Source: Pseudomonas sediminis
Lineage (GTDB): Bacteria > Pseudomonadota > Gammaproteobacteria > Pseudomonadales > Pseudomonadaceae
NCBI RefSeq assembly: GCF_002741105.1
Contig: NZ_NIQU01000002.1
Span: 372,001 to 436,000 of the forward strand
Direction: 5' to 3'
Length of the DNA stretch: 64,000 bases
Each line of letters opens with the position of its first letter. Positions within the stretch are counted from its first letter, which is position 1. The notes under the pieces are model-generated. The model did not search any database and was not told the origin of the DNA. It saw only the letters and a list, made by a program, of their open reading frames with translations. The position numbers and the translations under genes were made by a program. Shown here piece by piece: positions 16,542-25,633 of this stretch.

Positions 16542-17498
16542 ATGCACTCAGCCAAGCGCCTTGGCCTGCTCGCCGCTGCCGCGATTTTGGCCAATAGCCT
16601 CAACGTTCAGGCGAATCCAACCTCGATCAACATTCTCACCGGCGGCACCAGTGGCGTTTATTACCCGCTGGGCATGAGCCTGTCCGACCTTTATAGCGAG
16701 CGCATCGCAGACTCGACCACCAGCGTGCGGGCCACCAAAGCCTCGGTGGAGAACCTCAACCTGCTGCAGATCGCCCGTGGTCAGTTGGCCTTCGCGCTGG
16801 GTGACTCGGTAGCCGATGCCTGGAAAGGCGACGAAGAAGCCGGTTTTAGAGCACCGCGTGACCGCCTACGCGCTATCGCCGGTATTTACCCGAACTACAT
16901 CCAGATCGTCGCCAGCAAGGCATCGGGGATCACCAGCCTGGAAGACCTGCGCGGCAAGCGTATTTCCGTCGGGGCGCCGCGCTCGGGTACCGAGCTTAAC
17001 GCCAGAGCCATCTTCAAGGCCGCAGGTCTCAGCTACGAGGATATGGGCCATGTCGAATTCAAGCCTTACGCCGAATCGGTCGCACTGATCGAGAGAGGCC
17101 AACTGGACGCTACCCTGCAGTCGGCCGGGCTGGGCATGGCGGCGATTCGCGACCTGGCCGAACGCGTGCCAATCACCTTCGTCGCCATTCCAGAGCAGGT
17201 GGTGTCACGTATCGGCAGCAGCGCCTATCAGTCAGGCACCATTCCTGCCGGCACCTACAAAGGCCAGGGCAGCGACGTGACGACGGCGACCATCACCAAC
17301 GTTCTGGTCAGCCAGACCAGCGTTTCCGACGCCGTGGCCTATCAGATGACCAAGTTGCTCTTCGAGAACCTCGACCGATTGGCCGAAGCGCATCCGGCAG
17401 CCAAGGACATCAGACTGGAGCGCGCCACCAGTGGCCTGCCGATTCCGCTGCACCCAGGCGCCGAGCGCTTTTACCGAGAAGTGGGCGTTCTCAAGTAG
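16542..17498 (+). CDS. TAXI family TRAP transporter solute-binding protein
   Basis: 318 residues. A signal peptide ends at 'LNVQANPT' (~25). 'INILTGGTSGVYYPLGMSLSDLY' is the signature N-terminal strand-loop of TAXI (TRAP-associated extracytoplasmic immunogenic) proteins. 'RLRAIAGIYPNYIQIVAS', 'LRGKRISVGAPRSGTELNARAIFKAAGL' and a second lobe complete a periplasmic-binding-protein fold. Family members bind small organic acids such as glutamate or dicarboxylates. The 4TM-12TM membrane subunit normally encoded beside it is absent here, so the protein either pairs with a permease elsewhere or works as a sensor input. A GGAG ribosome-binding site precedes the ATG. Confidence 0.9.
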   Translation: MHSAKRLGLLAAAAILANSLNVQANPTSINILTGGTSGVYYPLGMSLSDLYSERIADSTTSVRATKASVENLNLLQIARGQLAFALGDSVADAWKGDEEAGFRAPRDRLRAIAGIYPNYIQIVASKASGITSLEDLRGKRISVGAPRSGTELNARAIFKAAGLSYEDMGHVEFKPYAESVALIERGQLDATLQSAGLGMAAIRDLAERVPITFVAIPEQVVSRIGSSAYQSGTIPAGTYKGQGSDVTTATITNVLVSQTSVSDAVAYQMTKLLFENLDRLAEAHPAAKDIRLERATSGLPIPLHPGAERFYREVGVLK

Positions 17499-17506
17499 AG
17501 CGCCGT

Positions 17507-17938
17507 TCAGCCTTTGGCTGCAGCGAGAAAAGGCGCCAGGCGCTGGGCCATTTCGGCACCGAGCGCCTGCAGCCCACTCATCGGGCGCACCATCACCTCG
17601 AACTCGACGATTAGCCCCGAATCGTCGAAACGAATCATGTCGATTCCTTTCAGCTCGCGCCCACCAACCTTCGCGGAAAACTCCAGCACCACATTGAGGC
17701 CATCGGCGGTGGCCAGTTCACGGTGATAGGCGAAGTCCTCGAATACCTTGAGCACAGTATTGAGGATCATATTGACCACCTGCGCCCCCGGATACGGGGT
17801 GTGTGCCATCGGTGAGCGGAACACCGCCTGTGGGTGCAGCAACTCAGGCAAGGCGCTCAGATCCTTGGCGGCGACGAATTGGTGCCAGCGCTCGAGGCTG
17901 GCTGCAGCGGCAGGTTGCAGCTGGGCATTGAGAGACAT
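17507..17938 (-). CDS. NTF2-like / SnoaL-like small protein
   Basis: 143 residues from ATG at 17938, with AAGGAG ideally placed; a longer upstream frame lacks support and runs toward repeat copy B. The pattern 'LERWHQFVAAKDLSALPELLHPQAVFRSPM', then 'NVVLEFSAKVGGRELKGIDMIRFDDSGLIVEFEVMVRP', is the cone-shaped alpha+beta fold of the NTF2-like superfamily. Members include steroid isomerases, SnoaL-type cyclases and many uncharacterised proteins, so no substrate can be given. The stop lies 8 nt from the convergent TAXI stop. Confidence 0.8.
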   Translation of the reverse strand: MSLNAQLQPAAAASLERWHQFVAAKDLSALPELLHPQAVFRSPMAHTPYPGAQVVNMILNTVLKVFEDFAYHRELATADGLNVVLEFSAKVGGRELKGIDMIRFDDSGLIVEFEVMVRPMSGLQALGAEMAQRLAPFLAAAKG

Positions 17939-17984
17939 CGGCTTCTCCTTGTTGTTGTCAGGCCAGACAGCCAACACCTCGCAG

Positions 17985-18124
17985 CAGACCGTATGAAAAC
18001 TACTGCGCTCGGCCATGCTGCGTTAAAAAACGGCTCAAAATGCTCATTTACAACTCGTAAACTGCGCTTTCTCGCCATTTTTTGCCTTGCCTGACCTTCG
18101 CTCGCTACGTTTTCAAACGGTCTG
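17985..18124. repeat. Structured intergenic repeat, copy B
   Basis: Terminal inverted repeats of 16 bp with one mismatch: cagaccgtatgaaaac (17985-18000) and gttttcaaacggtctg (18109-18124). The core has 'ctgcgttaaaa', 'tgctcatttacaactcgtaa' and 'tgccttgcctgaccttcg', shared closely with copy C at 52039. It fills the gap between fadH and the NTF2-like gene, both on the minus strand. No open frame is credible. Confidence 0.75.
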
Positions 18125-18141
18125 TAGGCGGGGCGTCGTCA

Positions 18142-20286
<2,145 letters not shown>

Positions 20287-20377
20287 CTAACAAGATAATG
20301 ATCAAAAATAGCAATTCACCTTGGCAGCACGGCTCGACCGACCTAACCTGCACCGCAACGAAGCCGAACATCCCGAA

Positions 20378-21403
20378 ATGCGTCTACTGATCACCCTACT
20401 GCTCTCACTCGCCCTGCTTGCCGGCCTCGGCAGCTACGCCCAGTGGATCGAGCAGCGCCCCAGCAGCCACTACCTGTCCGACCTGCGCAGCCAGGTCGCG
20501 CTGGATATCGGCGAGCCCGGCCCGCGCGGTAACCTGCTGGGCATCCAGCCTGAGCTGTTCCCAGCGGACTACCAGAGCCTCGCCCGTCTGCGCCTGAAAC
20601 TGAACGCCTACCTCGATCACGCCCGTGAGCGGGGCATGCTCAACGCGCGCACCGTCGTCGTGCTGCCGGAACATATCGGCACCTGGCTGCTCGCCGTTGG
20701 CGAGAAGGCAGAGCTCTACCGTGCCACCGAGCGCCGCCAGGCCATGCACTGGCTGGCGGTAACCAACCCGCTGGATTTTCTCGGCGCGCTACTGGGCGCC
20801 GCAGACGACGCGCGCCTGGACGATGCCATGCTGCGGACCAAGGCCAAGACCATGGCGCGCGACTATCAACAGCTGTTTGGCGATCTGGCTCGCGATTACC
20901 AGATCACCCTGGTGGCGGGCTCCATCGTTCTGCCCGAGCCTCATATAGAACGGGGCCGCCTCGAGATCGGCCGCGGGCCGCTGTACAACGTCAGCCTGGT
21001 CTTCGACCGGGCCGGCAACCCGCTCGGCCAGCCACAACGCCACGCCTTCAGTGCAGGCGCGCTGACGACCGAAACAACCGGTGCCGTGCAGGTACTGGAA
21101 ACCCCGGCAGGTCGCCTCGGCGTGATACTCGGCGGTGACATGCAGCAATTGCGCCAGGCAACGACGGCTGGCGACGAGACCATCGAGCTCTTGGCAATGC
21201 CCAGCGATCTGGACAGCCAGGCGGACGACGCCAAGCTTGGCGAACTACTGCAGACCCATGGCATTCGCGCCGGGCTGAAAGTCCATCTGCGCGGCCGATT
21301 GTGGGAGCGTAGCGGTCAGTCCCAGGCGCTCGCCTTCGATGCCGGACGCAGCGAACGAGGCGCCAGCGAGCGTGGCGCGCAACTGATCAATCTATGGTTA
21401 TGA
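20378..21403 (+). CDS. Nitrilase-fold protein, probably inactive as amidase
   Basis: 341 residues from ATG at 20378 (MRLLITLLLSLALLAGLGSY), which gives a membrane anchor or signal peptide; an in-frame TTG further upstream is less likely. It has the carbon-nitrogen hydrolase layout: Glu98 in 'VVVLPEHIGTW', 'YNVSLVFDRAGNPLG' and 'GRLGVILGGDMQQL'. The catalytic Lys after 'LG' is Arg ('QPQRHAF'), and the nucleophile Cys expected in 'xxCxD' is Gly (residue ~252). Two of three triad residues are therefore missing. The stop overlaps the AraC gene, so the two are an operon. Function is unknown; a ligand-binding or regulatory role is an inference. Confidence 0.75.
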   Translation: MRLLITLLLSLALLAGLGSYAQWIEQRPSSHYLSDLRSQVALDIGEPGPRGNLLGIQPELFPADYQSLARLRLKLNAYLDHARERGMLNARTVVVLPEHIGTWLLAVGEKAELYRATERRQAMHWLAVTNPLDFLGALLGAADDARLDDAMLRTKAKTMARDYQQLFGDLARDYQITLVAGSIVLPEPHIERGRLEIGRGPLYNVSLVFDRAGNPLGQPQRHAFSAGALTTETTGAVQVLETPAGRLGVILGGDMQQLRQATTAGDETIELLAMPSDLDSQADDAKLGELLQTHGIRAGLKVHLRGRLWERSGQSQALAFDAGRSERGASERGAQLINLWL

Positions 21404-22485
21404 AGGCATCACGCGTTCGCCTCGGCGATCTCTCCGTCGGCTTCACCCAGGCATTGGCCGACGCACTGCGCGAACAGGGCCAGCGCCCAGAGCCGCTGCT
21501 CGAGCAGTTCGGTCTGGATGCCGCACGCCTGAGCGAGCCACGCGCGCGCCTGTCGATCCCGCGCTTCATGCGCCTTGGCCATAGCGCCATTGCCCTGTGC
21601 AACAACCCAGCCCTGGGCCTGGACATGGGCCGCCACAGCCGCCTGAGCCAGGTTGGACTGGCCGGTATCTGCGCCGCGCAAGCGCCTGATCTGCGCGAAG
21701 CGGCACGCACCCTTACCCGCTTCGAGCCGCTGTATGCCGCCAACTATCGAGGCCGTTCGGGCTTCAGCGAGGATGCGCGCGGCGCCTGGCTGCATTTTTA
21801 TTCCATCAGTCCGTACAACGCCTACAACCGCTTCGTGGTGGATTCGGTACTGGCCGGCTGGCAGATCAATCTGGGCCAGGTGGTCGGTCGCCCGGTCATC
21901 CCCGAAAAGGTCGAAATCGAATTTCCTGCGCCAGACTACGGCGAGCGTTACGAGCCCCTGTTCGGCTGCCCGGTGGAATTCGCCAGCGGCGCCAACCGCC
22001 TGCGCCTGAGCAGCGAAACCCTGGCCCTGCGCAACCCACAACATTGCCCAGGCACCTGGCGGCACCTGCTGGAGCTGTGTGAACGGGAGCTTGATCAACT
22101 GACTCGCACGCGTAGTCTGCGCGAACGCGTGATCCAGCTTCTGGGGCCCTTGCTGCACGGCCATGAGCCGGACCTGCAGGAAGTGGCGCGCAGCCTGCAC
22201 CTGCCGAGCTGGACGTTGCGGCGCAAGCTGGCCGAGGAAGGCACACAATTTCGCGCCATCCTCAACGACACCCGCCGCGACCTGGCCACGGCCTATATCC
22301 GTGACACCGAGCTGGCCTTTGGTGAGATCGCCTACCTGCTCGGCTTCGCCTCGGCCGAAGCCTTCCAACGCGCGTTCAAGCGTTGGCTCGGGCAGACGCC
22401 GGGCGATTACCGTCGCACACAGCGCAGGGCCAGCGGCGCAGCTCAGAGTTCGGTGGCGTCGTCGTCCACATCGGGCATGTCCTGA
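21394..22485 (+). CDS. AraC family transcriptional regulator
   Basis: About 363 residues. The first ATG is at 21394; a second at 21400 overlaps the nitrilase stop as ATGA and is also plausible. The N-terminal ~210 residues match the 'arabinose-binding domain of AraC' class seen in OruR/ArgR-like regulators ('LSQVGLAGICAAQAPDLREAARTLTRFEPLY'). The C-terminal ~100 carry two helix-turn-helix motifs: 'DLQEVARSLHLPSWTLRRKLAEEGTQF' and 'AFGEIAYLLGFASAEAFQRAFKRWLGQTPGDYR'. It is translationally coupled to the nitrilase-like gene, so the effector may relate to that protein's ligand. Targets are not evident. Confidence 0.9.
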   Translation: MVMKASRVRLGDLSVGFTQALADALREQGQRPEPLLEQFGLDAARLSEPRARLSIPRFMRLGHSAIALCNNPALGLDMGRHSRLSQVGLAGICAAQAPDLREAARTLTRFEPLYAANYRGRSGFSEDARGAWLHFYSISPYNAYNRFVVDSVLAGWQINLGQVVGRPVIPEKVEIEFPAPDYGERYEPLFGCPVEFASGANRLRLSSETLALRNPQHCPGTWRHLLELCERELDQLTRTRSLRERVIQLLGPLLHGHEPDLQEVARSLHLPSWTLRRKLAEEGTQFRAILNDTRRDLATAYIRDTELAFGEIAYLLGFASAEAFQRAFKRWLGQTPGDYRRTQRRASGAAQSSVASSSTSGMS

Positions 22486-22529
22486 TTGAGGACGTCGCGC
22501 TCGAGCAGTTCTTCCTGATAGTCATCCAT
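22443..22529 (-). CDS. 28-residue acidic micro-ORF
   Basis: The frame encodes MDDYQEELLERDVLNQDMPD followed by VDDDATEL: 28 residues with about 12 acidic ones. CCAGGAGAATGCCCG gives a Shine-Dalgarno AGGAG 8 nt before the ATG. It is convergent with, and overlaps, the last 43 nt of the AraC gene. I believe short acidic proteins starting 'MDDYQEELL' occur elsewhere in Pseudomonas, but cannot confirm this. Function unknown. Confidence 0.5.
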   Translation of the reverse strand: MDDYQEELLERDVLNQDMPDVDDDATEL

Positions 22530-22636
22530 CGGGCATTCTCCTGGGGCATTTCATCTTTCGTTAGCAAGCTACGTTGCCAGTGTGAAGACAAGATGACGAA
22601 AAGCCGCAGGGCGATTGATTACCCCGGATCACAGGC

Positions 22637-22668
22637 AAAAAAAACCCGTCGATCTTGCGATCGACGGG
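22637..22668 (-). terminator. Terminator of tRNA operon
   Basis: Perfect 10-bp stem cccgtcgatc / gatcgacggg with a 4-nt loop, followed on the minus strand by eight T. It begins about 10 nt after the CCA of the last tRNA-Asp. Confidence 0.92.
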
Positions 22669-22677
22669 CTTCGTATA

Positions 22678-22754
22678 TGGCGCAGCGGACGGGACTCGAA
22701 CCCGCGACCCCCGGCGTGACAGGCCGGTATTCTAACCGACTGAACTACCGCTGC
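22678..22754 (-). tRNA. tRNA-Asp(GTC), second copy
   Basis: 77 nt including encoded CCA. Acceptor GCAGCGG pairs with CCGCTGC. The anticodon stem-loop GGCCT-GTC-ACGCC gives anticodon GTC. The T-arm has GGTTCGAGTCC. The tRNA body is identical to the copy at 22863. It is last in the Val-Asp-Asp operon. Confidence 0.97.
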
Positions 22755-22862
22755 GTGTCGGTTGGACTTGCGTCCAAAGAACTCATGGAACTCTGTTGCA
22801 TCTGATGGCGCCCTTACGGGCTTTACCATCTCAAATCGACAAGGTGCCGATCTGGGAAATAA

Positions 22863-22939
22863 TGGCGCAGCGGACGGGACTCGAACCCGCGACCCCCGGC
22901 GTGACAGGCCGGTATTCTAACCGACTGAACTACCGCTGC
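22863..22939 (-). tRNA. tRNA-Asp(GTC), first copy
   Basis: 77 nt with CCA, same body as the copy at 22678. The two are separated by 108 nt with no gene. Duplicated tRNA-Asp behind tRNA-Val is common in Pseudomonas. Confidence 0.97.
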
Positions 22940-22974
22940 GCGTCGGTGGACTTTCGTCCTTCTCTCTAAGGCTA

Positions 22975-23050
22975 TGGTGGGTGATGACGGGATCGAACCG
23001 CCGACCCTCTGCTTGTAAGGCAGATGCTCTCCCGGCTGAGCTAATCACCC
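22975..23050 (-). tRNA. tRNA-Val(TAC)
   Basis: 76 nt with CCA. Acceptor GGGTGAT pairs with ATCACCC. The anticodon arm TCTGC-CTTACAA-GCAGA gives anticodon TAC. It is the first gene of the tRNA operon, just after its promoter. Confidence 0.97.
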
Positions 23051-23071
23051 ATGTGCCTTAGCGAGGCGCGC

Positions 23072-23100
23072 ACTTTATGCAGGCGGCGATGCTAAGTCAA
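23072..23100 (-). promoter_or_regulatory. Sigma-70 promoter of tRNA operon
   Basis: Minus-strand TTGACT (23100-23095), a 17-nt spacer, then TAAAGT (23077-23072), followed by a GC-rich discriminator GCGCGCC. This is the usual architecture of stringently controlled stable-RNA promoters. Confidence 0.8.
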
Positions 23101-23146
23101 CACCCTGCTTGAATTTTTTCTGAAAAAGGCAGGTTCATCGCCCACC

Positions 23147-23620
23147 TCATTCCATCTCTCCGCACAGTTCGGCGGCGCGCAGCAGCGCGGCAGTGAGGCT
23201 GTGGCGCTCCCAATCGGCCAGCGCGGCAAAACGCTGGTTGAATTCCGGCGGCATCAACGACGGTGCCTGCTGGATCAGCTCGCGTCCGGCGGCACTGATC
23301 AGTAGCCACTGGCGACGGCGATCCTGGTCATCGCGCTGGCGCTGCAACAGGCCGTGCTCTTCGAGACGATCGAGCAGCCCGGAAAGCGTCGCCGCGGTGA
23401 GGCTGACGCGACTACTGAGCACGCTCGCAGTCATCCGCGTCTCGCTGGCCAGCACCTGCAGCACCATCAACTGCATGGGCGTCAGCCCGCCAAAGCGAGC
23501 CAGACGCTTGGCGTGAACCTCTCCCGCCTGCTGCAAGCGGCGTAGCGCCTGGAATAGTGGCATTTCAAAGGCCATGACAGATGACAAATCTATTTCACCA
23601 GGAACTTTTTTATCACTCAT
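23147..23620 (-). CDS. MarR family transcriptional regulator
   Basis: 157 residues from ATG at 23620; a longer frame would need a TTG start. Winged helix-turn-helix: 'GGLTPMQLMVLQVLASETRMTASVLSSRVSLTAATLSGLLDRLEEHGLLQRQRDDQDRRRQWLLIS' includes the recognition helix and the Asp-x-Arg wing typical of MarR proteins. It is divergent from asnO with about 110 bp between, the same arrangement as in P. aeruginosa, where a MarR gene flanks the NAGGN operon. It probably controls this operon, itself, or both. Confidence 0.9.
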   Translation of the reverse strand: MSDKKVPGEIDLSSVMAFEMPLFQALRRLQQAGEVHAKRLARFGGLTPMQLMVLQVLASETRMTASVLSSRVSLTAATLSGLLDRLEEHGLLQRQRDDQDRRRQWLLISAAGRELIQQAPSLMPPEFNQRFAALADWERHSLTAALLRAAELCGEME

Positions 23621-23638
23621 AAGCACCAATACACATTA

Positions 23639-23701
23639 ACCAAAACTTTGACATGAAAGCATTTTCTTGTTTTGGTGTAAAAGGTTCGGGCTGTCCGAAC
23701 C
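23639..23701. promoter_or_regulatory. Inverted repeats in the marR-asnO promoter region
   Basis: Two inverted repeats: accaaaac (23639-23646) with gttttggt (23669-23676), spacer 22 nt, and ggttcgg (23683-23689) with ccgaacc (23695-23701). A perfect -35 hexamer TTGACA lies at 23648-23653 between the first pair's arms; no strong -10 follows at 16-18 nt, so an activator or alternative sigma factor may be involved. These are candidate MarR or osmo-responsive sites. Confidence 0.45.
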
Positions 23702-23733
23702 ACCATCCCCAACGGCAATACCGGTAAGGAACT

Positions 23734-25503
23734 ATGTGCGGAATAGCTGGAGAACTTCGTTTTGATCGACGCCCCGCGGACCTGGCGGCAGTCGAGCGCA
23801 TCACCCACCACCTGGCCCCTCGCGGCCCCGACGCCCATGGCTTTCATAGCCAGGGCCCCATCGCCCTGGGCCATCGCCGGCTGAAGATCATGGATCTGGC
23901 CGAAGCCTCGGGCCAGCCGATGATCGACAGCGATCTCGGCCTCTCGATGGTGTTCAACGGTGCCATCTATAACTATCCCGAGCTGCGCGGCGAGCTGGAA
24001 GCGCTGGGCTATCGCTTCTTCTCCGGCGGTGACACCGAGGTGCTGCTCAAGGGATATCACGCGTGGGGCGAGAAACTGCTGCCCAAGCTCAATGGCATGT
24101 TCGCCTTCGCCGTCTGGGAGCGTGACAAGCAAAGCCTGTTCATCGCCCGCGACCGCCTCGGCGTCAAACCGCTGTACCTGTCGCGCACTGGCGAGCGCCT
24201 GCGCTTCGCCTCGTCGCTGCCAGCCCTGCTGCAGGGTGGCGACATCGCCAAGACGCTGGATGCCGTCGCCCTCAACCACTATTTGAACTTCCATGCCGTG
24301 GTGCCCGCGCCGCGCACCATTCTGGCGGGCGTGGAGAAACTGCCGCCAGCCACCTGGATGCGTGTCGATGCCGACGGCAAGGTTGAGCAGCACACCTGGT
24401 GGACGCTGCAGTTCGGCCCGCAAGGCGAGGAAGTGAACTTCGGCTTTGAAGAATGGCGCGACCGCACACTGCAGACCATGCGTGAAGCGGTGGAGATTCG
24501 TCAGCGCGCGGCGGTCGACGTCGGCGTGCTGCTCTCCGGCGGCGTCGATTCGAGCATGCTGGTCGGCCTGCTGCGCGAAGCCGGTGTGGAGAACCTACTG
24601 ACCTTCTCCATCGGCTTCCAGGATGCCGGCGGCGAACGTGGCGACGAATTCCAGTATTCGGACCTGATCGCCCAGCATTTCGGCACCCGCCATCATCAAT
24701 TGCGCATTGGCGAGCACGAGATTCTCGAGCAGCTGCCGCAGGCCTTCCGTGCCATGAGCGAGCCGATGGTCAGCCATGACTGCATCGCCTTCTACCTGCT
24801 CTCACGCGAAGTCGCCAAGCACTGCAAGGTGGTACAGAGTGGCCAAGGCGCCGACGAACTGTTCGCCGGCTACCACTGGTATCCGCAAGTCGATGGCGCC
24901 AAGGATGCTTTCGCCGCCTACCGCGCCGCTTTCTTCGACCGCGAGCACGACGAATACGCGGCCTGCGTGCAGCCCGCCTGGCTGACCGGCGACATGGCTG
25001 GCGAGTTCGTTCGCGAGCACTTCGCCATGCCCGGCGCCGATGCTGCAGTGGACAAGGCCCTGCGCCTGGACAGCACGGTGATGCTGGTCGACGACCCGGT
25101 CAAACGGGTGGATAACATGACCATGGCCTGGGGCCTGGAAGCGCGCACGCCGTTCCTCGACTATCGCGTGGCCGAGCTGTCGGCGCGCATTCCCGCGCAG
25201 TTCAAGCTGCCGGAGGGCGGCAAGTACGTGCTCAAGGAAGCCGCGCGCAAGGTCATCCCCAGTGAGGTGATCGACCGGCCCAAAGGCTACTTCCCCGTGC
25301 CAGGACTCAAGCATCTGGAGGGCGCCACCCTCGGTTGGGTGCGCGACCTGCTGCTCGACCCAAGCCAGGATCGCGGCCTGTTCAACCCGACCATGCTCGA
25401 CCAGTTGCTGACCAACCCGCAGAGCCAGCTCACGCCGCTGCGCGGGTCCAAGCTATGGCAACTGGCTGCGCTCAATCTGTGGTTGAGCGAACAGGGTCTG
25501 TAA
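23734..25503 (+). CDS. asnO: N-acetylglutaminylglutamine amidotransferase
   Basis: 589 residues, an asparagine-synthetase-like class II glutamine amidotransferase. The N-terminal Cys2 nucleophile is present (MCGIAGELRFDRR), as is 'LGHRRLKIMDL' and the glutaminase 'NGAIYNYPELR'. The C-terminal half has the ATP pyrophosphatase loop 'LLSGGVDSSMLVG' (~267) and 'SGQGADELFAGYHWY'. In the NAGGN pathway it amidates N-acetylglutaminylglutamine to give the dipeptide osmolyte. It heads the asnO-ngg-peptidase operon and is divergent from a MarR gene. Confidence 0.94.
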   Translation: MCGIAGELRFDRRPADLAAVERITHHLAPRGPDAHGFHSQGPIALGHRRLKIMDLAEASGQPMIDSDLGLSMVFNGAIYNYPELRGELEALGYRFFSGGDTEVLLKGYHAWGEKLLPKLNGMFAFAVWERDKQSLFIARDRLGVKPLYLSRTGERLRFASSLPALLQGGDIAKTLDAVALNHYLNFHAVVPAPRTILAGVEKLPPATWMRVDADGKVEQHTWWTLQFGPQGEEVNFGFEEWRDRTLQTMREAVEIRQRAAVDVGVLLSGGVDSSMLVGLLREAGVENLLTFSIGFQDAGGERGDEFQYSDLIAQHFGTRHHQLRIGEHEILEQLPQAFRAMSEPMVSHDCIAFYLLSREVAKHCKVVQSGQGADELFAGYHWYPQVDGAKDAFAAYRAAFFDREHDEYAACVQPAWLTGDMAGEFVREHFAMPGADAAVDKALRLDSTVMLVDDPVKRVDNMTMAWGLEARTPFLDYRVAELSARIPAQFKLPEGGKYVLKEAARKVIPSEVIDRPKGYFPVPGLKHLEGATLGWVRDLLLDPSQDRGLFNPTMLDQLLTNPQSQLTPLRGSKLWQLAALNLWLSEQGL

Positions 25504-25510
25504 CTCACAT

Positions 25511-25532
25511 GGAGCGGCCCTCGGGCCGCTCC
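25511..25532 (+). other. Stem-loop after asnO
   Basis: 10-bp stem ggagcggccc / gggccgctcc with a 2-nt loop, 7 nt after the asnO stop and without a T-run. It may tune expression of ngg relative to asnO or protect the mRNA 3' end. Confidence 0.55.
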
Positions 25533-25633
25533 TGCAGGATCAATGGTCATAGCCCGGCAAACCCGGGATGTGTCGCGACTCAATGACGATCCGGCCAAGA
25601 CCGGACGTAGTGAACACGGACAGGGATTATTCC

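Noticed and set aside
22678..23050. tRNA cluster as an integration site
   Set aside because: No integrase, direct repeats of tRNA 3' ends or foreign genes were seen beside the tRNAs; the duplicated tRNA-Asp accounts for the repeated sequence.
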